A stretch of 64,000 bases of DNA, taken from the NCBI GenBank assembly GCA_004299845.1, contig CP036201.1, positions 3,782,001 to 3,846,000 of the forward strand, given 5' to 3'. Positions 7,301-15,781 of the stretch are shown piece after piece. A model generated the notes under the pieces. It was given only the letters and a program-made list of their open reading frames with translations. It made no database searches and was not told the DNA's origin. Numbering within the stretch: position 1 is the first letter of the stretch; each line of letters opens with the position of its first letter. The position numbers and the translations under genes were made by a program. This DNA comes from Verrucomicrobia bacterium S94 (GTDB lineage: Bacteria > Verrucomicrobiota > Kiritimatiellia > Kiritimatiellales > Pontiellaceae).

Positions 7301-9630
7301 GCAACCTTCAGATCGCAATCGTAGGGAATCCCAACTGCGGGAAAACCACGGTATTCAATGCTCTTACGGGGGCTAAACAGAAAGTCGGTAACTGGCCGGG
7401 AGTTACGGTTGAGCGGGTCATCGGTGAGTATACGCACTGCAACGCCTGCATCGAGGTGACCGACCTGCCGGGCATTTATTCTTTTTCCGCGCTTTCGCCG
7501 GATGAAGAGGTGGCCCGGAAGCACATTCTGCTGGATCGTCCGGAAGTGGTGGTGAACGTCATCGATGCTTCGAATCTGGAGCGGAACCTTTATCTGACGA
7601 CGCAGCTGCTTGAGATGGATGTGCCGGTGGTGGTGGCGCTCAATATGATGGATATGGCGAAGCAGCGCGGCATCCGTATTGAGACTGAGCATCTGCAGAA
7701 GCATATCGGCTGTCCCGTCGTTCCTATTGTCGCCTCCCGGAAAAAGGGGATTGAAGAGCTGAAACATGCCATCTGCGAAATCAGCAAAACGCAGAACAAA
7801 CCGGGCGTCCGGGTTTCGTATGAAAAGGATATAGAGAAAGTGCTGCGCAGCATGGAAGTGAGCCTGGGTGATGTTGCACTCACCAAAAAGGTATCCCCGC
7901 GCTGGCTGGCGATTAAACTGCTGGAAAAGGATGAACTTGCGTGGGAAATTCTCGGTGCGGACAAGGCGCTGCTTCCGGATATCGAGGATGAGCTGAAAAA
8001 GGTTGAAAAACTGGTCGGTGATGATTCCGATATGATTATTGCCGACGGTCGCTACGGGTTCATTCACGGTCTTGCACGGGATGTGACGAAAGGGAGCGAT
8101 AAAGCCCGGAAAACCTTCACCGATATGGTGGATCGTGTGGCGTTGAATAAAGTGCTCGGGTTTCCGCTGTTCTTTTTCGTCATGTATCTTGTTTTTGCCA
8201 TCACGATTAATGTCGGCGGTCCGTTCATTGATTTCTTTGACGGTCTGACCGGAACGATCTTTGTGGACGGTTTCGGGGTGCTGCTGGAAAAAATGGCGCT
8301 GCCGGGCTGGCTGATTGCCATTCTGGCCGATGGGCTGGGCGGTGGTATTCAGACGGTTTCCACGTTCATTCCGCCGATTTTCCTGATTTTCCTGTGTCTG
8401 TCGTTTCTGGAGGATTCCGGCTACATGGCGCGTGCGGCGTTTGTGATGGATCACTCGCTTCGTAAAATCGGTCTTCCAGGCAAAGCATTTATCCCGATGC
8501 TGGTCGGTTTCGGCTGCAATGTTCCCGGCATTACGGCCACGCGGACGCTTGAAAACCGCAAGGACCGGATTCTGGCGATTATGATGAATCCGTTTATGTC
8601 ATGCGGTGCACGGCTTCCGGTATACACCTTGTTTGCGGCGGCGTTTTTTCCGCAGAACGGCGGGGTGCTGATTTTCGGGATCTATCTTATCGGCATTGCG
8701 CTGGCGGTGCTCACCGGTCTGTTGTTCAAGAAAACCATTCTGCGCGGCGAAGTTTCCAGTTTTGTGATGGAGCTGCCGCCGTATCATATGCCGACGTTCA
8801 GCGGCGTTATGCTGCATACCTGGCACCGGCTGAAATCCTTCCTGATCAAAGCCGGTAAAATTATTCTGCTGCTCGTGGCGGTACTCGGCTTTCTTAATTC
8901 CATGGGAACCGACGGCTCCTTCGGGAACAGCGATTCCAAAGACTCCCTGCTCAGTGCCATGAGCCGTTCTGTCACGCCGGTCTTTCGGCCGATGGGTATC
9001 CAGGATGACAACTGGCCGGCCACTGTAGGACTCTTTACAGGAATTTTCGCCAAGGAAGCGGTGGTTGGAACGCTCGACGCGATCTATGCCCAGATTGATG
9101 CCAAAGCTGAAGCTGAGTTTGCCGCTGAAGTACCGGAGGCCGTATTTGATTTCCGGGGCGGTATCATGGCCGCATTTTCCGCAATTCCCGAAGGGTATGA
9201 AGGGTTCTGGGATGGGTTGAAGGACCCGCTGGGACTGAGCGGTGCGGTGGATGAAGTGGATGAAGCCGATGCCGGATCCTATTCAACCATGGTGGGTCAT
9301 TTTGGTGAGCATGGAAAACATGCCGCCTTTGCCTACCTGCTGTTTATTCTGATTTACGCACCCTGCGTTGCCGCTCTGGCAGCCATTTACCGTGAGATCG
9401 GACTGCGCTGGATGCTGTTCGCGGTGACCTATCTCACGCTTCTGGCCTGGGTCATGGCAACCATCTATTTCCAGGTGGCGACCTTTTCGGTGAATCCGGC
9501 GGTGTCGGCGGTCTGGCTCGGGGTCTGTACGGCGATTTGCGTTGTTTTCTTTGTCGGGATGCGTTTGGCCGGCAAAACCAACGATAAAAATGAACGCGCA
9601 GCCGCTGTGCCGGCTGAGTCCAATGGATAA
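7297..9630 (+). CDS. feoB: Ferrous iron transporter B (GTPase-permease)
   Basis: A 777-residue protein that imports Fe2+ across the inner membrane. The N-terminal G domain has G1 GNPNCGKT (residues 10-17), a G3 DLPGIYSFS and G4 NMMD. A GDI-like helical part follows, then the membrane domain with two Gate motifs including MLVGFGCNVPGITATRTLENRKDRILAIMMNPFMSCGARLPVY. The FAKEAVVGTLDAIY segment is also typical. Its length is normal for the family. It overlaps feoA by four bases and is followed 48 bases later by feoC. Confidence 0.97.
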   Translation: MSNLQIAIVGNPNCGKTTVFNALTGAKQKVGNWPGVTVERVIGEYTHCNACIEVTDLPGIYSFSALSPDEEVARKHILLDRPEVVVNVIDASNLERNLYLTTQLLEMDVPVVVALNMMDMAKQRGIRIETEHLQKHIGCPVVPIVASRKKGIEELKHAICEISKTQNKPGVRVSYEKDIEKVLRSMEVSLGDVALTKKVSPRWLAIKLLEKDELAWEILGADKALLPDIEDELKKVEKLVGDDSDMIIADGRYGFIHGLARDVTKGSDKARKTFTDMVDRVALNKVLGFPLFFFVMYLVFAITINVGGPFIDFFDGLTGTIFVDGFGVLLEKMALPGWLIAILADGLGGGIQTVSTFIPPIFLIFLCLSFLEDSGYMARAAFVMDHSLRKIGLPGKAFIPMLVGFGCNVPGITATRTLENRKDRILAIMMNPFMSCGARLPVYTLFAAAFFPQNGGVLIFGIYLIGIALAVLTGLLFKKTILRGEVSSFVMELPPYHMPTFSGVMLHTWHRLKSFLIKAGKIILLLVAVLGFLNSMGTDGSFGNSDSKDSLLSAMSRSVTPVFRPMGIQDDNWPATVGLFTGIFAKEAVVGTLDAIYAQIDAKAEAEFAAEVPEAVFDFRGGIMAAFSAIPEGYEGFWDGLKDPLGLSGAVDEVDEADAGSYSTMVGHFGEHGKHAAFAYLLFILIYAPCVAALAAIYREIGLRWMLFAVTYLTLLAWVMATIYFQVATFSVNPAVSAVWLGVCTAICVVFFVGMRLAGKTNDKNERAAAVPAESNG

Positions 9631-9633
9631 GGG

Positions 9634-9670
9634 TTTCCGGCGGGGGCGCGCTGTGCGCCCTTCCGGAAGG
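9634..9670 (+). repeat. Nested inverted repeat between feoB and feoC
   Basis: TTCCGG ... GGGCGC-GCTGT-GCGCCC ... TTCCGGAA forms a strong hairpin with a second outer pair. There is no T run after it, so it is more likely to slow decay of the upstream mRNA or weaken read-through than to terminate fully. Confidence 0.5.
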
Positions 9671-9678
9671 GATGAAAT

Positions 9679-9921
9679 ATGCTGAGCGGAATCATAAAAC
9701 TTCTGAACGAGCGCCCCGGGGCGCTTTCCGTTCAGGAAATCAGTCTGGCACTGGAAATCGAGTCCAGTGCACTGCGTCCCATGCTCGAACTGCTGGATGC
9801 AAAAGGCAGAATCGAGAAAGTCGAAATTCCGTGCGGAAAATCCTGCATCGGCGGCTGTACCGAATCCGATAACATGACGTTTTACAGGAAATGTGAAACT
9901 GGAAACCTGAACAAGGGGTGA
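9679..9921 (+). CDS. feoC: FeoC-like winged-helix protein
   Basis: An 80-residue protein. The N-terminal two-thirds is a winged helix (LLNERPGALSVQEISLALEIESSALRPMLELLDAKGRIEKVE). Then comes a Cys motif, CGKSCIGGC, which in FeoC proteins can hold an iron-sulfur cluster or act as an oxygen or redox switch. It is placed right after feoB, as usual. FeoC is thought to stabilise FeoB or to regulate the operon. The start at 9679 has GGAAGGG about 9 bases upstream. Confidence 0.8.
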   Translation: MLSGIIKLLNERPGALSVQEISLALEIESSALRPMLELLDAKGRIEKVEIPCGKSCIGGCTESDNMTFYRKCETGNLNKG

Positions 9922-9937
9922 TCTTTTTTAACCTTTT

Positions 9938-9993
9938 TTCAGATTTCAGATTTCAGATTTCAGATTTCAGATTTCGGATTTCAAATTTCAGAT
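9938..9993. repeat. Tandem heptamer (TTCAGAT) x8
   Basis: Eight 7-base units, six exact and two with one change (TTCGGAT, TTCAAAT). They lie between the convergent ends of feoC and the DUF2721 gene. A simple-sequence tract of this kind may vary in length by slippage; being outside coding sequence it has no evident effect. Confidence 0.9.
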
Positions 9994-9998
9994 TTCTC

Positions 9999-10388
9999 TC
10001 ACTGCATATCGCTCAGATGCAGCTCCAGGGCCCGGACCGAAATCTGGATTTCATGGAGTGAAGCTCCCAGCGAGGCAATGAGCATCAGCAGGGCCGTACC
10101 GAATACAATTTCCGCCGTACCGATCCATCCTACATAAATCAGGAACATGCAGAGTACGCACAGCAGCAGACTGCCGACGCCGAGCACCTGCATGGCGCGG
10201 ATCAGGTAGAGCCGTTTCCGGAGGTTGGAAATCTGGCCGCGCAGCAGTTCGTCCGGATTTTTCATGTAGTGGTCATGAAGGGTCCGTACCAGATTGGCGT
10301 AGGAAAGAAAGCGGTTGGTGTAGGCCAACAGAATCAGCGAGATGGCCGAAAAAAGCAGGGCGGGGGTGGTCAGTGTCAAATGGTTCAT
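9999..10388 (-). CDS. DUF2721-family small membrane protein
   Basis: A 129-residue protein with three hydrophobic segments: residues about 8-25, 65-88 and 92-112. A basic amphipathic stretch (RTLHDHYMKNPDELLRGQISNLRKRLYLIRAMQ) lies between the first two. This arrangement and the YxNRFLSYANLVRxL start match the DUF2721 family, whose function is unknown. Its start overlaps the stop of the U32 gene by four bases, so it is the last gene of the thiamine-led transcription unit. Confidence 0.7.
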   Translation of the reverse strand: MNHLTLTTPALLFSAISLILLAYTNRFLSYANLVRTLHDHYMKNPDELLRGQISNLRKRLYLIRAMQVLGVGSLLLCVLCMFLIYVGWIGTAEIVFGTALLMLIASLGASLHEIQISVRALELHLSDMQ

Positions 10389-12688
10389 AGTGTTTTCCTG
10401 TAGTTTCCGTCATAGCTTCCGGGCATTGGAAATCCCTTCATCGTTCTTCGGATAATTTCAGCTGCGTCCTCAGCATCATTCACTCCGTAGGAGAGATCAA
10501 TCCGAAAATTCCGCGCACCGGCGGCGCGCAGTTCGTCAAGATGTTCAGTCAGAGAAAACGGGGCTTCGAAGATCAGAACAAACTGGTCTCCGTTTGTCTC
10601 GATTTTCATCGATCGGCCTTTGCGATCGGAAAGATGAGGCGCAGTTTTCGGACGCGTGGCTGAAATCATCAGCGGTGTATGCTGATAAACCGGTACGATT
10701 GCCCGGTCACCGAGCACCGCCAGCAGTGCTTTCAGGTTTTCCGCGGTATCTTCGGGGGATAAAACAAGCTTTGAAAGTCCGAGTTCCTGCCACTGTTCCG
10801 CCGCTTCGGAGTTCAGCGTGTACAGCGGCCAGTCGGCAGTGAGGTCGGGATTGTCTGCAAATGCCTGCAGTGTGCCGAGGTTGGCGGCTTCGATGGGGAA
10901 AGTGTGTGCCGGGCGCTGTATATCGTGATTCCGTTGAATGACCGGAATGGCGATTCCTGAAGGTTGGGGTTCGGTTCCTGCCGGTGCTGAGAGAATGGCG
11001 TTTTCCAGCACAACTTCCAGTCGGCTCAATTCCTGTTCGGTAAGTTTCTCTAATAATGAAAGATCCCGGACTTTGACTGACCAGCATTCTTCTTTTTCCG
11101 GTTCTGCAGGCGGCCGCACCAGTTTTTCCAATCGCTGGAAATGTTCGGCCCGTTTCTGCTGTTTCAGATTTTTGCTCAGCTGATCCAGGAGCTGCCGGCG
11201 TCCTTCATTCAGCACGGAGGCCGGAGCAAAAAGACCGAGGTCTTTAACGTTCAATGATTGGAGGACCCATTCGGTATCGCCCGTTTTTTCGAAGCTCCTG
11301 CGAATTCCCTCCTTGGTCTTTTCAGGCTTCCGCGCTTCGCTCAGCGGTTCTGCAATCATCCGCTGTGCTGAAATTTTTCCGGCTTTTGCGGACAGCCGGA
11401 TGCCGCTTGGGCTCAGCTCGACAGCCGCATCGAATGGTTTGCGCTGTTTGTACATTCCGGGTCGCGGTGCTTCGAATCCGTAACGCTGGCGGACGGCCTG
11501 CGACGCCGAGCAGTAGAGGGGCATACCGGGTTTGGCAAACGGGTGATCCGGCGGCAGCTGAATGTCGATTTCGGACCGGGCCGGCACGCTGAACAGAAGC
11601 TGTTTTTTTCGGTCATTGGAAAAGCGGATTTCGTGCACAAAAAAGTTGAAGGGTTTTCTGCTGTTGCCCAGTTCGATTTTAAGGCCGTCATGTTTCATCA
11701 GAGCCCGGTTGGTGGTGAAACGAATCCACTGTTTTCCGTGCTCTTTAAATACGGATGCAATGGTTCCGATTGCTGATCCGCGGTGACCGTTTGTGGTTGG
11801 ATCAATCGGGTCTGTATCCGGATTTTTAAGATAGAGGTCGGTAGCCGGACGGCCGAAAATGGTCTGAATATCTGAAAGCAGCTTCTGCTGTTCGGCGGGG
11901 TTTAATCCCTGATCCATCCGTTTGCGGTAAAAGTCGGTAACGGCTGCAACATAGATGGCCTTCTTCATCCGCCCTTCAATTTTAAGGGAGGCGACGCCGG
12001 TTTTCTGCAGTTCATCAAAATGTTCGCCGACCGCAAAATCCTTCATCGAAAAGGGCAGGACGGCTTTGCCCTCATGGTCAAATTGCATGCGGCAGCAGTA
12101 GGCGCATTTTCCGCGATTCCCGCTTCGGCTGTTGAGGTGCGAGGAAAAGAGGCAGAGTCCGCTGTAGGAATAGCAGAGTGCACCGTGAATAAACACCTCG
12201 GTTTCGATTCCGCAGTTCCGGGTGATGGTTCGAATTTCCCGGAGGCTCAGCTCACGCGCCAGCACGACGCGCGAAAAACCGAGTTCCTTCAGGAGCCTGG
12301 CTCCCGCAGGATTATGCACCGCCAGCTGCGTGCTGGCATGAAGCTGCAGTGCAGGGAAAAAACGGCGGACCATTCGTGCTACACCCATATCCTGAACAAT
12401 CACACCGTCGGCATTCAGGTCGTGAATCAGGGCGAGTGCTTCGAGCGCATCGGGCAGTTCGTGCTGTTGCACAAGGGTGTTGAAGGTGATGTATACCTTG
12501 CGGTCGTGGGCGTGGGCATAGCCGATCAGCTCATCCAGCTGTTCCGCGGTCAGGTTGGCGGCTTCGGCTCGGGCGGAAAAGCGCGGGAGACCGGCAAAAA
12601 CGGCATCGGCGCCATAGTGCAGGGCGGCCCATGCCGCATCGGCACTGCCGGCGGGGGCCAGTAATTCTACGTGATGATCGGTTCCCAT
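10385..12688 (-). CDS. U32-family protein (RlhA/YdcP-like, with DUF3656 region)
   Basis: 767 residues. The N-terminal U32 domain opens ELLAPAGSADAAWAALHYGADAVF and holds the hallmark Cys-rich part IHGALCYSYSGLCLFSSHLNSRSGNRGKCAYCCRMQF, whose cysteines bind an Fe-S cluster or metal in this family. The KDFAVGEHFDELQKTGVASLKIEGRMK segment is also typical. The long C-terminal half matches the extended form found in RlhA, the enzyme for hydroxylation of 23S rRNA C2501 using prephenate-derived chemistry. Despite the peptidase name, rRNA modification is the better-supported role. The start at 12688 is chosen because family members begin just before ELLAPAG; the frame runs 86 codons further upstream through the thiH gene end. 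Confidence 0.82.
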   Translation of the reverse strand: MGTDHHVELLAPAGSADAAWAALHYGADAVFAGLPRFSARAEAANLTAEQLDELIGYAHAHDRKVYITFNTLVQQHELPDALEALALIHDLNADGVIVQDMGVARMVRRFFPALQLHASTQLAVHNPAGARLLKELGFSRVVLARELSLREIRTITRNCGIETEVFIHGALCYSYSGLCLFSSHLNSRSGNRGKCAYCCRMQFDHEGKAVLPFSMKDFAVGEHFDELQKTGVASLKIEGRMKKAIYVAAVTDFYRKRMDQGLNPAEQQKLLSDIQTIFGRPATDLYLKNPDTDPIDPTTNGHRGSAIGTIASVFKEHGKQWIRFTTNRALMKHDGLKIELGNSRKPFNFFVHEIRFSNDRKKQLLFSVPARSEIDIQLPPDHPFAKPGMPLYCSASQAVRQRYGFEAPRPGMYKQRKPFDAAVELSPSGIRLSAKAGKISAQRMIAEPLSEARKPEKTKEGIRRSFEKTGDTEWVLQSLNVKDLGLFAPASVLNEGRRQLLDQLSKNLKQQKRAEHFQRLEKLVRPPAEPEKEECWSVKVRDLSLLEKLTEQELSRLEVVLENAILSAPAGTEPQPSGIAIPVIQRNHDIQRPAHTFPIEAANLGTLQAFADNPDLTADWPLYTLNSEAAEQWQELGLSKLVLSPEDTAENLKALLAVLGDRAIVPVYQHTPLMISATRPKTAPHLSDRKGRSMKIETNGDQFVLIFEAPFSLTEHLDELRAAGARNFRIDLSYGVNDAEDAAEIIRRTMKGFPMPGSYDGNYRKTL

Positions 12689-12761
12689 AAGGGAAGGGTT
12701 TATGGGCAACGAATACGGGAAAATCAACTCATGGTATTCAGAATTCGCTGCCCGGGATTTA

Positions 12762-13889
12762 TCAGGATTTTTCGTAATGGGCGGGTTCGCGATAGGTGGC
12801 ATCCCAGTTTTTAAAGACTGGTTCGAGGCCTTTTGCACGCAGCATATCGCAGAATTCGGGAATCTTGCGTTCGTCGGAGATTTCGAACTGTTCGGTCGAT
12901 TCCTCGGCGTCAGCGCTGTAGCCGCCAACGGTGGTTTTGCTGGCAATACTCATTTTTGAAATGCCGACTCCGGCCAGGCCATCGCGCATGCGGCGCGGTT
13001 CGCGGGTGGAAAGTACCAGCGGAATTTCCGGGAGGACGATCCGCATGGCGAAAATATATTGCGCCAGCATTTTTTCATCGACCGGGAAGTCGGCCTGGAA
13101 ACCGCCCATTTGCGGCCGAATGCGCGGAAAAGAGATGGAGACTCCGGCCTGCCAGTAGTTTTTCAGCAGATATTTGGCATGACGGTATACACACAGCATA
13201 TCGAATACCGGATCGGCCAGTCCCAGCAGTGCGCCAATGCCTACAGAACGCATGCCGCCGCGCAATGCGCGATCCGGAGCATCGAGCCGGTTGCCGAAAT
13301 CACGCTTGTCGCCCCAGCGGTGCATATGCTCGTACACAACGGGATTGTAGGTTTCCTGATAGAGCGTCACGCCGGTGCACCCGGCGTCGGCCAGAGTGCG
13401 GTATTCCGGTTCAGACATCGGAAAAACTTCAATGGTGACATTGGCCATATATTCCGCGGCTATTGAAATACTCTTTTCCAGGTAGGGGACATCCGCTTCC
13501 GGCATGCGTTCGCCGGTGAGCAGTACCAGCTCTTCGAAGTGCATTTTTTTAATGGCTTCCAGTTCCCGGTGCAGCTGGGTTTCGTCGAGTACGGCCCGCT
13601 GTGCGCGGCGATCGGCCGCGAGACCGCAGTAGAGGCAGCCGCCATTGCAGAAGTTGGAGAGATAAAGCGGAGTATAGAGCGAAATCGTCCGGCCGAAATG
13701 ACGGCGGGTGATTGCCTGTGCCCGCCGGGCCATCGGTTCGAGGTAGTCGGCCGCCTGAGGCGACAGCAGCGCCGCCAGTGTTTTTTCATTGGGGGAATCG
13801 GCATTGATCGCTCGCTCAATGTCCGCGGTCGAGAACGCGAGGCCGAGCCACGGCTCGGGATTCAGCCAGTCAGGTAAGTTTTTATTCAT
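12762..13889 (-). CDS. thiH: 2-iminoacetate synthase ThiH
   Basis: A radical SAM enzyme that splits tyrosine into p-cresol and dehydroglycine (2-iminoacetate) for the thiazole ring of thiamine. 375 residues, normal. The [4Fe-4S] motif CNGGCLYC is at residues 81-88 (Cys81, Cys85, Cys88). Other family marks are the TPLYLSNFCNG start of the barrel, TGERMPEA, and the C-terminal BATS-like part (SKMSIASKTTVGGYSADAEESTEQFEISDERK). It lies between thiG and the U32 gene in the riboswitch-controlled unit. Use of ThiH rather than the oxygen-dependent ThiO is typical of anaerobes and facultative species. Confidence 0.95.
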   Translation of the reverse strand: MNKNLPDWLNPEPWLGLAFSTADIERAINADSPNEKTLAALLSPQAADYLEPMARRAQAITRRHFGRTISLYTPLYLSNFCNGGCLYCGLAADRRAQRAVLDETQLHRELEAIKKMHFEELVLLTGERMPEADVPYLEKSISIAAEYMANVTIEVFPMSEPEYRTLADAGCTGVTLYQETYNPVVYEHMHRWGDKRDFGNRLDAPDRALRGGMRSVGIGALLGLADPVFDMLCVYRHAKYLLKNYWQAGVSISFPRIRPQMGGFQADFPVDEKMLAQYIFAMRIVLPEIPLVLSTREPRRMRDGLAGVGISKMSIASKTTVGGYSADAEESTEQFEISDERKIPEFCDMLRAKGLEPVFKNWDATYREPAHYEKS

Positions 13890-13908
13890 TTTTTAACCAC
13901 GGAATAAA

Positions 13909-13953
13909 CTGAATACACTGAAGCAGGGTTTCCTGCATTTTCCGTGTATTCAG
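13909..13953. repeat. Intergenic inverted repeat between thiG and thiH
   Basis: CTGAATACAC (13909-13918) pairs exactly with GTGTATTCAG (13944-13953), with an inner GCAGG/CCTGC stem. The sequence is of the AATACACxGAA type that recurs, in varied form, in several other gene gaps of the window (43207, 46906, 51192). Confidence 0.65.
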
Positions 13954-13963
13954 GGTTTGATTA

Positions 13964-14749
13964 CTAATCACTTGTCGAAAGAAAACGGGTTAGAGGAGAG
14001 CTGGCCACCGCGACTTCGGAAGTCGGCATGAGGCCGGCATTGTAGGCCATTCGGCCGGCTTCGACGCCGGTTTTGAAGGCGGCACCCATAGCTGCCGGAT
14101 TTTCGGCGGCGGCGATGGCGGAATTGACGAGGACAGCATCGCAGCCCATTTCCAGCGCACAGGCGGCTTCGGATGGGGAGCGGAGACCGGCGTCGACGAC
14201 GACCGGAACGTTGGCATCGCGGATAATGATTCTGATCATTTCGGCGGTGGAGAGGCCTTTACCGGTTCCGATAGCGGCGCCGAGCGGCATGACGGCCGCG
14301 CAGCCGATATCTTCGAGGCGTTTGGCCAGGACCGGATCGGCCGGAATATACGGGAGAACCAGAAACTCCTGTTTCACCAGTTCAATGGCCGCTTCGTAGG
14401 TTTCGATCGGGTCGGGCAGCAGGTGATGCGGATTGGGATGGATTTCAAGTTTAACAAACGGGCTTTTACTTAATTCGCGACCGAGCAGGGCGGCGCGGAT
14501 GGCTTCTTTGGCATTCATGGCACCGGAAGTGTTGGGCATGAGGCGTACATTCTTCAGTTCAGAAAGGGGGCCGTAGAGGTCGTCTTCCGCCTGTTCCCGG
14601 TTAAACCGGCGCAGCGCAACCGTAACGAGTTCGGTGCCTGAAGCTTTTACAGCATCAATCATGGCCCGCGTGCTTGAAAATTTACCGGTTCCAAGAAACA
14701 GGCGTGAGCCGAGTTTCTGATCACCAATGTTTAAAATATCGTTTTTCAT
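13964..14749 (-). CDS. thiG: Thiazole synthase ThiG
   Basis: 261 residues, TIM-barrel enzyme that builds the thiazole phosphate ring of thiamine from deoxyxylulose 5-phosphate, dehydroglycine and ThiS thiocarboxylate. Family marks: [11 protein letters not shown] near the start, the TVALRR strand, LPNTSG-like [21 protein letters not shown] and [39 protein letters not shown]. Lys in the VKLEI strand is the expected Schiff-base residue. The start has AAGGATAAAA upstream. A 74-base gap with degenerate TACACTGAA repeats separates it from thiS. Confidence 0.96.
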   Translation of the reverse strand: MKNDILNIGDQKLGSRLFLGTGKFSSTRAMIDAVKASGTELVTVALRRFNREQAEDDLYGPLSELKNVRLMPNTSGAMNAKEAIRAALLGRELSKSPFVKLEIHPNPHHLLPDPIETYEAAIELVKQEFLVLPYIPADPVLAKRLEDIGCAAVMPLGAAIGTGKGLSTAEMIRIIIRDANVPVVVDAGLRSPSEAACALEMGCDAVLVNSAIAAAENPAAMGAAFKTGVEAGRMAYNAGLMPTSEVAVASSPLTRFLSTSD

Positions 14750-14822
14750 TTTTATCCTTCATTACGAAATACACTGAACACACCAAAGAAAGCTCTGCCG
14801 GAAATCAGAACCGGGAACCGGT

Positions 14823-15023
14823 TCACCCGCCTCCAACGAAAACGAGCATTTCGATTTCGTCGTTTTCCTTCAGTGTGGTGGCGTTCCAGTCTTCGGAAGG
14901 AATCACCGTTCCGTTCAGCATCAAAGCGGTGTGTTCCTTTTTGGCACCGAGTTCTTCGAGCAGGGCATCAATGGAGCCGTCGCCCTGGTGATCGTGTTCT
15001 TCTCCGTTGACGGTAAGTTTCAT
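14823..15023 (-). CDS. thiS: Sulfur carrier protein ThiS
   Basis: A 66-residue beta-grasp protein whose C-terminal glycine is adenylated and turned into a thiocarboxylate that delivers sulfur to ThiG. It reads MKLTVNGEEHDHQ..., includes TALMLNGTVIPSEDWNATTLKENDEIEMLVFVGGG, and ends in GGG (family end is GG). The start at 15023 is chosen because GGAAAGGA lies about 9 bases upstream; an ATG eight codons earlier (15047) would include that ribosome binding site. It is the first gene after the TPP riboswitch. The adenylating enzyme (ThiF) is not in the window. Confidence 0.9.
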   Translation of the reverse strand: MKLTVNGEEHDHQGDGSIDALLEELGAKKEHTALMLNGTVIPSEDWNATTLKENDEIEMLVFVGGG

Positions 15024-15061
15024 TTCATCCATTCCTTTCCGGGTCATGGTCCCCGACTGCC

Positions 15062-15093
15062 AAAAAAAAAGCGTTCCCGGAACCCGGAAACGC
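15062..15093 (-). terminator. Riboswitch-controlled intrinsic terminator
   Basis: On the minus strand GCGTTTCCGG-GTT-CCGGGAACGC is followed by nine T. It sits between the TPP aptamer and thiS, so it is the expression platform: TPP-bound aptamer should favour this hairpin and stop transcription before the thi genes. Confidence 0.85.
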
Positions 15094-15108
15094 CGAAAAA
15101 TCGAACAC

Positions 15109-15287
15109 GCTTCCTTTCGCCGGCATAATCCGGATCAGGTTCAACGGGTATAATCTCAGCACAACGGACAGGGCTGGTTCCCTATCCGAAGTTCGAAATC
15201 CGAAACTGATTCAAACGGGATAACCGGATTTGAATGTTGAGTTTCGGTATTCGCACTTCTCCGCTAATGCGGAGCGGCACCCCGGGT
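15109..15287 (-). promoter_or_regulatory. TPP (thiamine pyrophosphate) riboswitch with a long inserted arm
   Basis: Read on the minus strand, the conserved parts of the THI element are present in order. CCGGGGTGCC (complement of 15276-15285) comes first. CTGAGA (15154-15159) is followed by TTATACCCGTTGAACCTGATCCGG and ATTATGCCGGCGAAAGGAAG. Between GGTGCC and CTGAGA there are about 116 bases instead of the usual 20 or so. These can fold into hairpins, one with CTCCGC/GCGGAG arms and a long one with CCGAAACT/AGTTTCGG arms. The aptamer precedes a terminator and thiSGH, so it represses thiamine synthesis when TPP is plentiful. Confidence 0.95.
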
Positions 15288-15423
15288 GACTGGTTGCAAA
15301 GGGTGCCAAGGCAGGGGGTTAAAGTAAAGCGGGAAGGGTGGAAAAGGGGGATGCTAAAAAACTGAACTTTTCTTGTTGCGGGGTTCGCCCAGTCTGATAG
15401 ATTACGCGCTCGTTTTTACCGCA

Positions 15424-15499
15424 GACCCCTTCGTCTAGTGGCCTAGGACTCCAGGTTTTCATCCTGGCAACACGGGTTCGAGTCCCGTAGGGGTCGCCA
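15424..15499 (+). tRNA. tRNA-Glu (anticodon TTC)
   Basis: A 76-base cloverleaf: acceptor GACCCCT pairs with AGGGGTC, the anticodon stem is CCAGG/CCTGG with loop TTTTCAT (anticodon TTC), the T arm is CGGGTTCGAGTCCCG, and the CCA end is encoded. It is the first of two identical copies. Confidence 0.97.
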
Positions 15500-15521
15500 T
15501 TTTTTTTCGGTAAAAAACGCA

Positions 15522-15597
15522 GACCCCTTCGTCTAGTGGCCTAGGACTCCAGGTTTTCATCCTGGCAACACGGGTTCGAGTCCCGTAGGGGTCGCCA
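15522..15597 (+). tRNA. tRNA-Glu (anticodon TTC), second identical copy
   Basis: Same sequence as the copy 98 bases upstream, with CCA encoded; the short gaps before both copies (ending CGCA) are also alike, so the pair arose by tandem duplication. Both are probably cut from one transcript. Confidence 0.97.
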
Positions 15598-15645
15598 TCT
15601 TTTTTTCTTCTCATTACTCCTTAGTGATGCTCCTTGCATTGCTTC

Positions 15646-15684
15646 GAAAGCCCTGTGTTCCGAGCACAGGGCTTTCATTTTTTT
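15646..15684 (+). terminator. Intrinsic terminator after the tRNA pair
   Basis: GAAAGCCCTGTG, a seven-base loop, CACAGGGCTTTC, then a run of T (12-bp perfect stem). Confidence 0.9.
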
Positions 15685-15781
15685 TCAGAGCGGCGTGCGG
15701 TTTTCCATTGCTTTTCCAGGGGTTGGAAATATCTTAGGTGGAGCCGATTTCCAAATTGATTTTTTGAGGACTGAATACACT

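Noticed and set aside
7141-8454. 437-codon minus-strand open frame
   Set aside because: Shadow of feoA/feoB, which carry all expected GTPase and permease motifs.
12020-12664. 214-codon plus-strand open frame
   Set aside because: Shadow of the U32 gene, whose Cys motifs and length fit the family.
15358-15423. Possible tRNA promoter (TTGTTG and GATAGA/TAGATT)
   Set aside because: The boxes fit poorly and more than one spacing is possible; I could not decide on a site.
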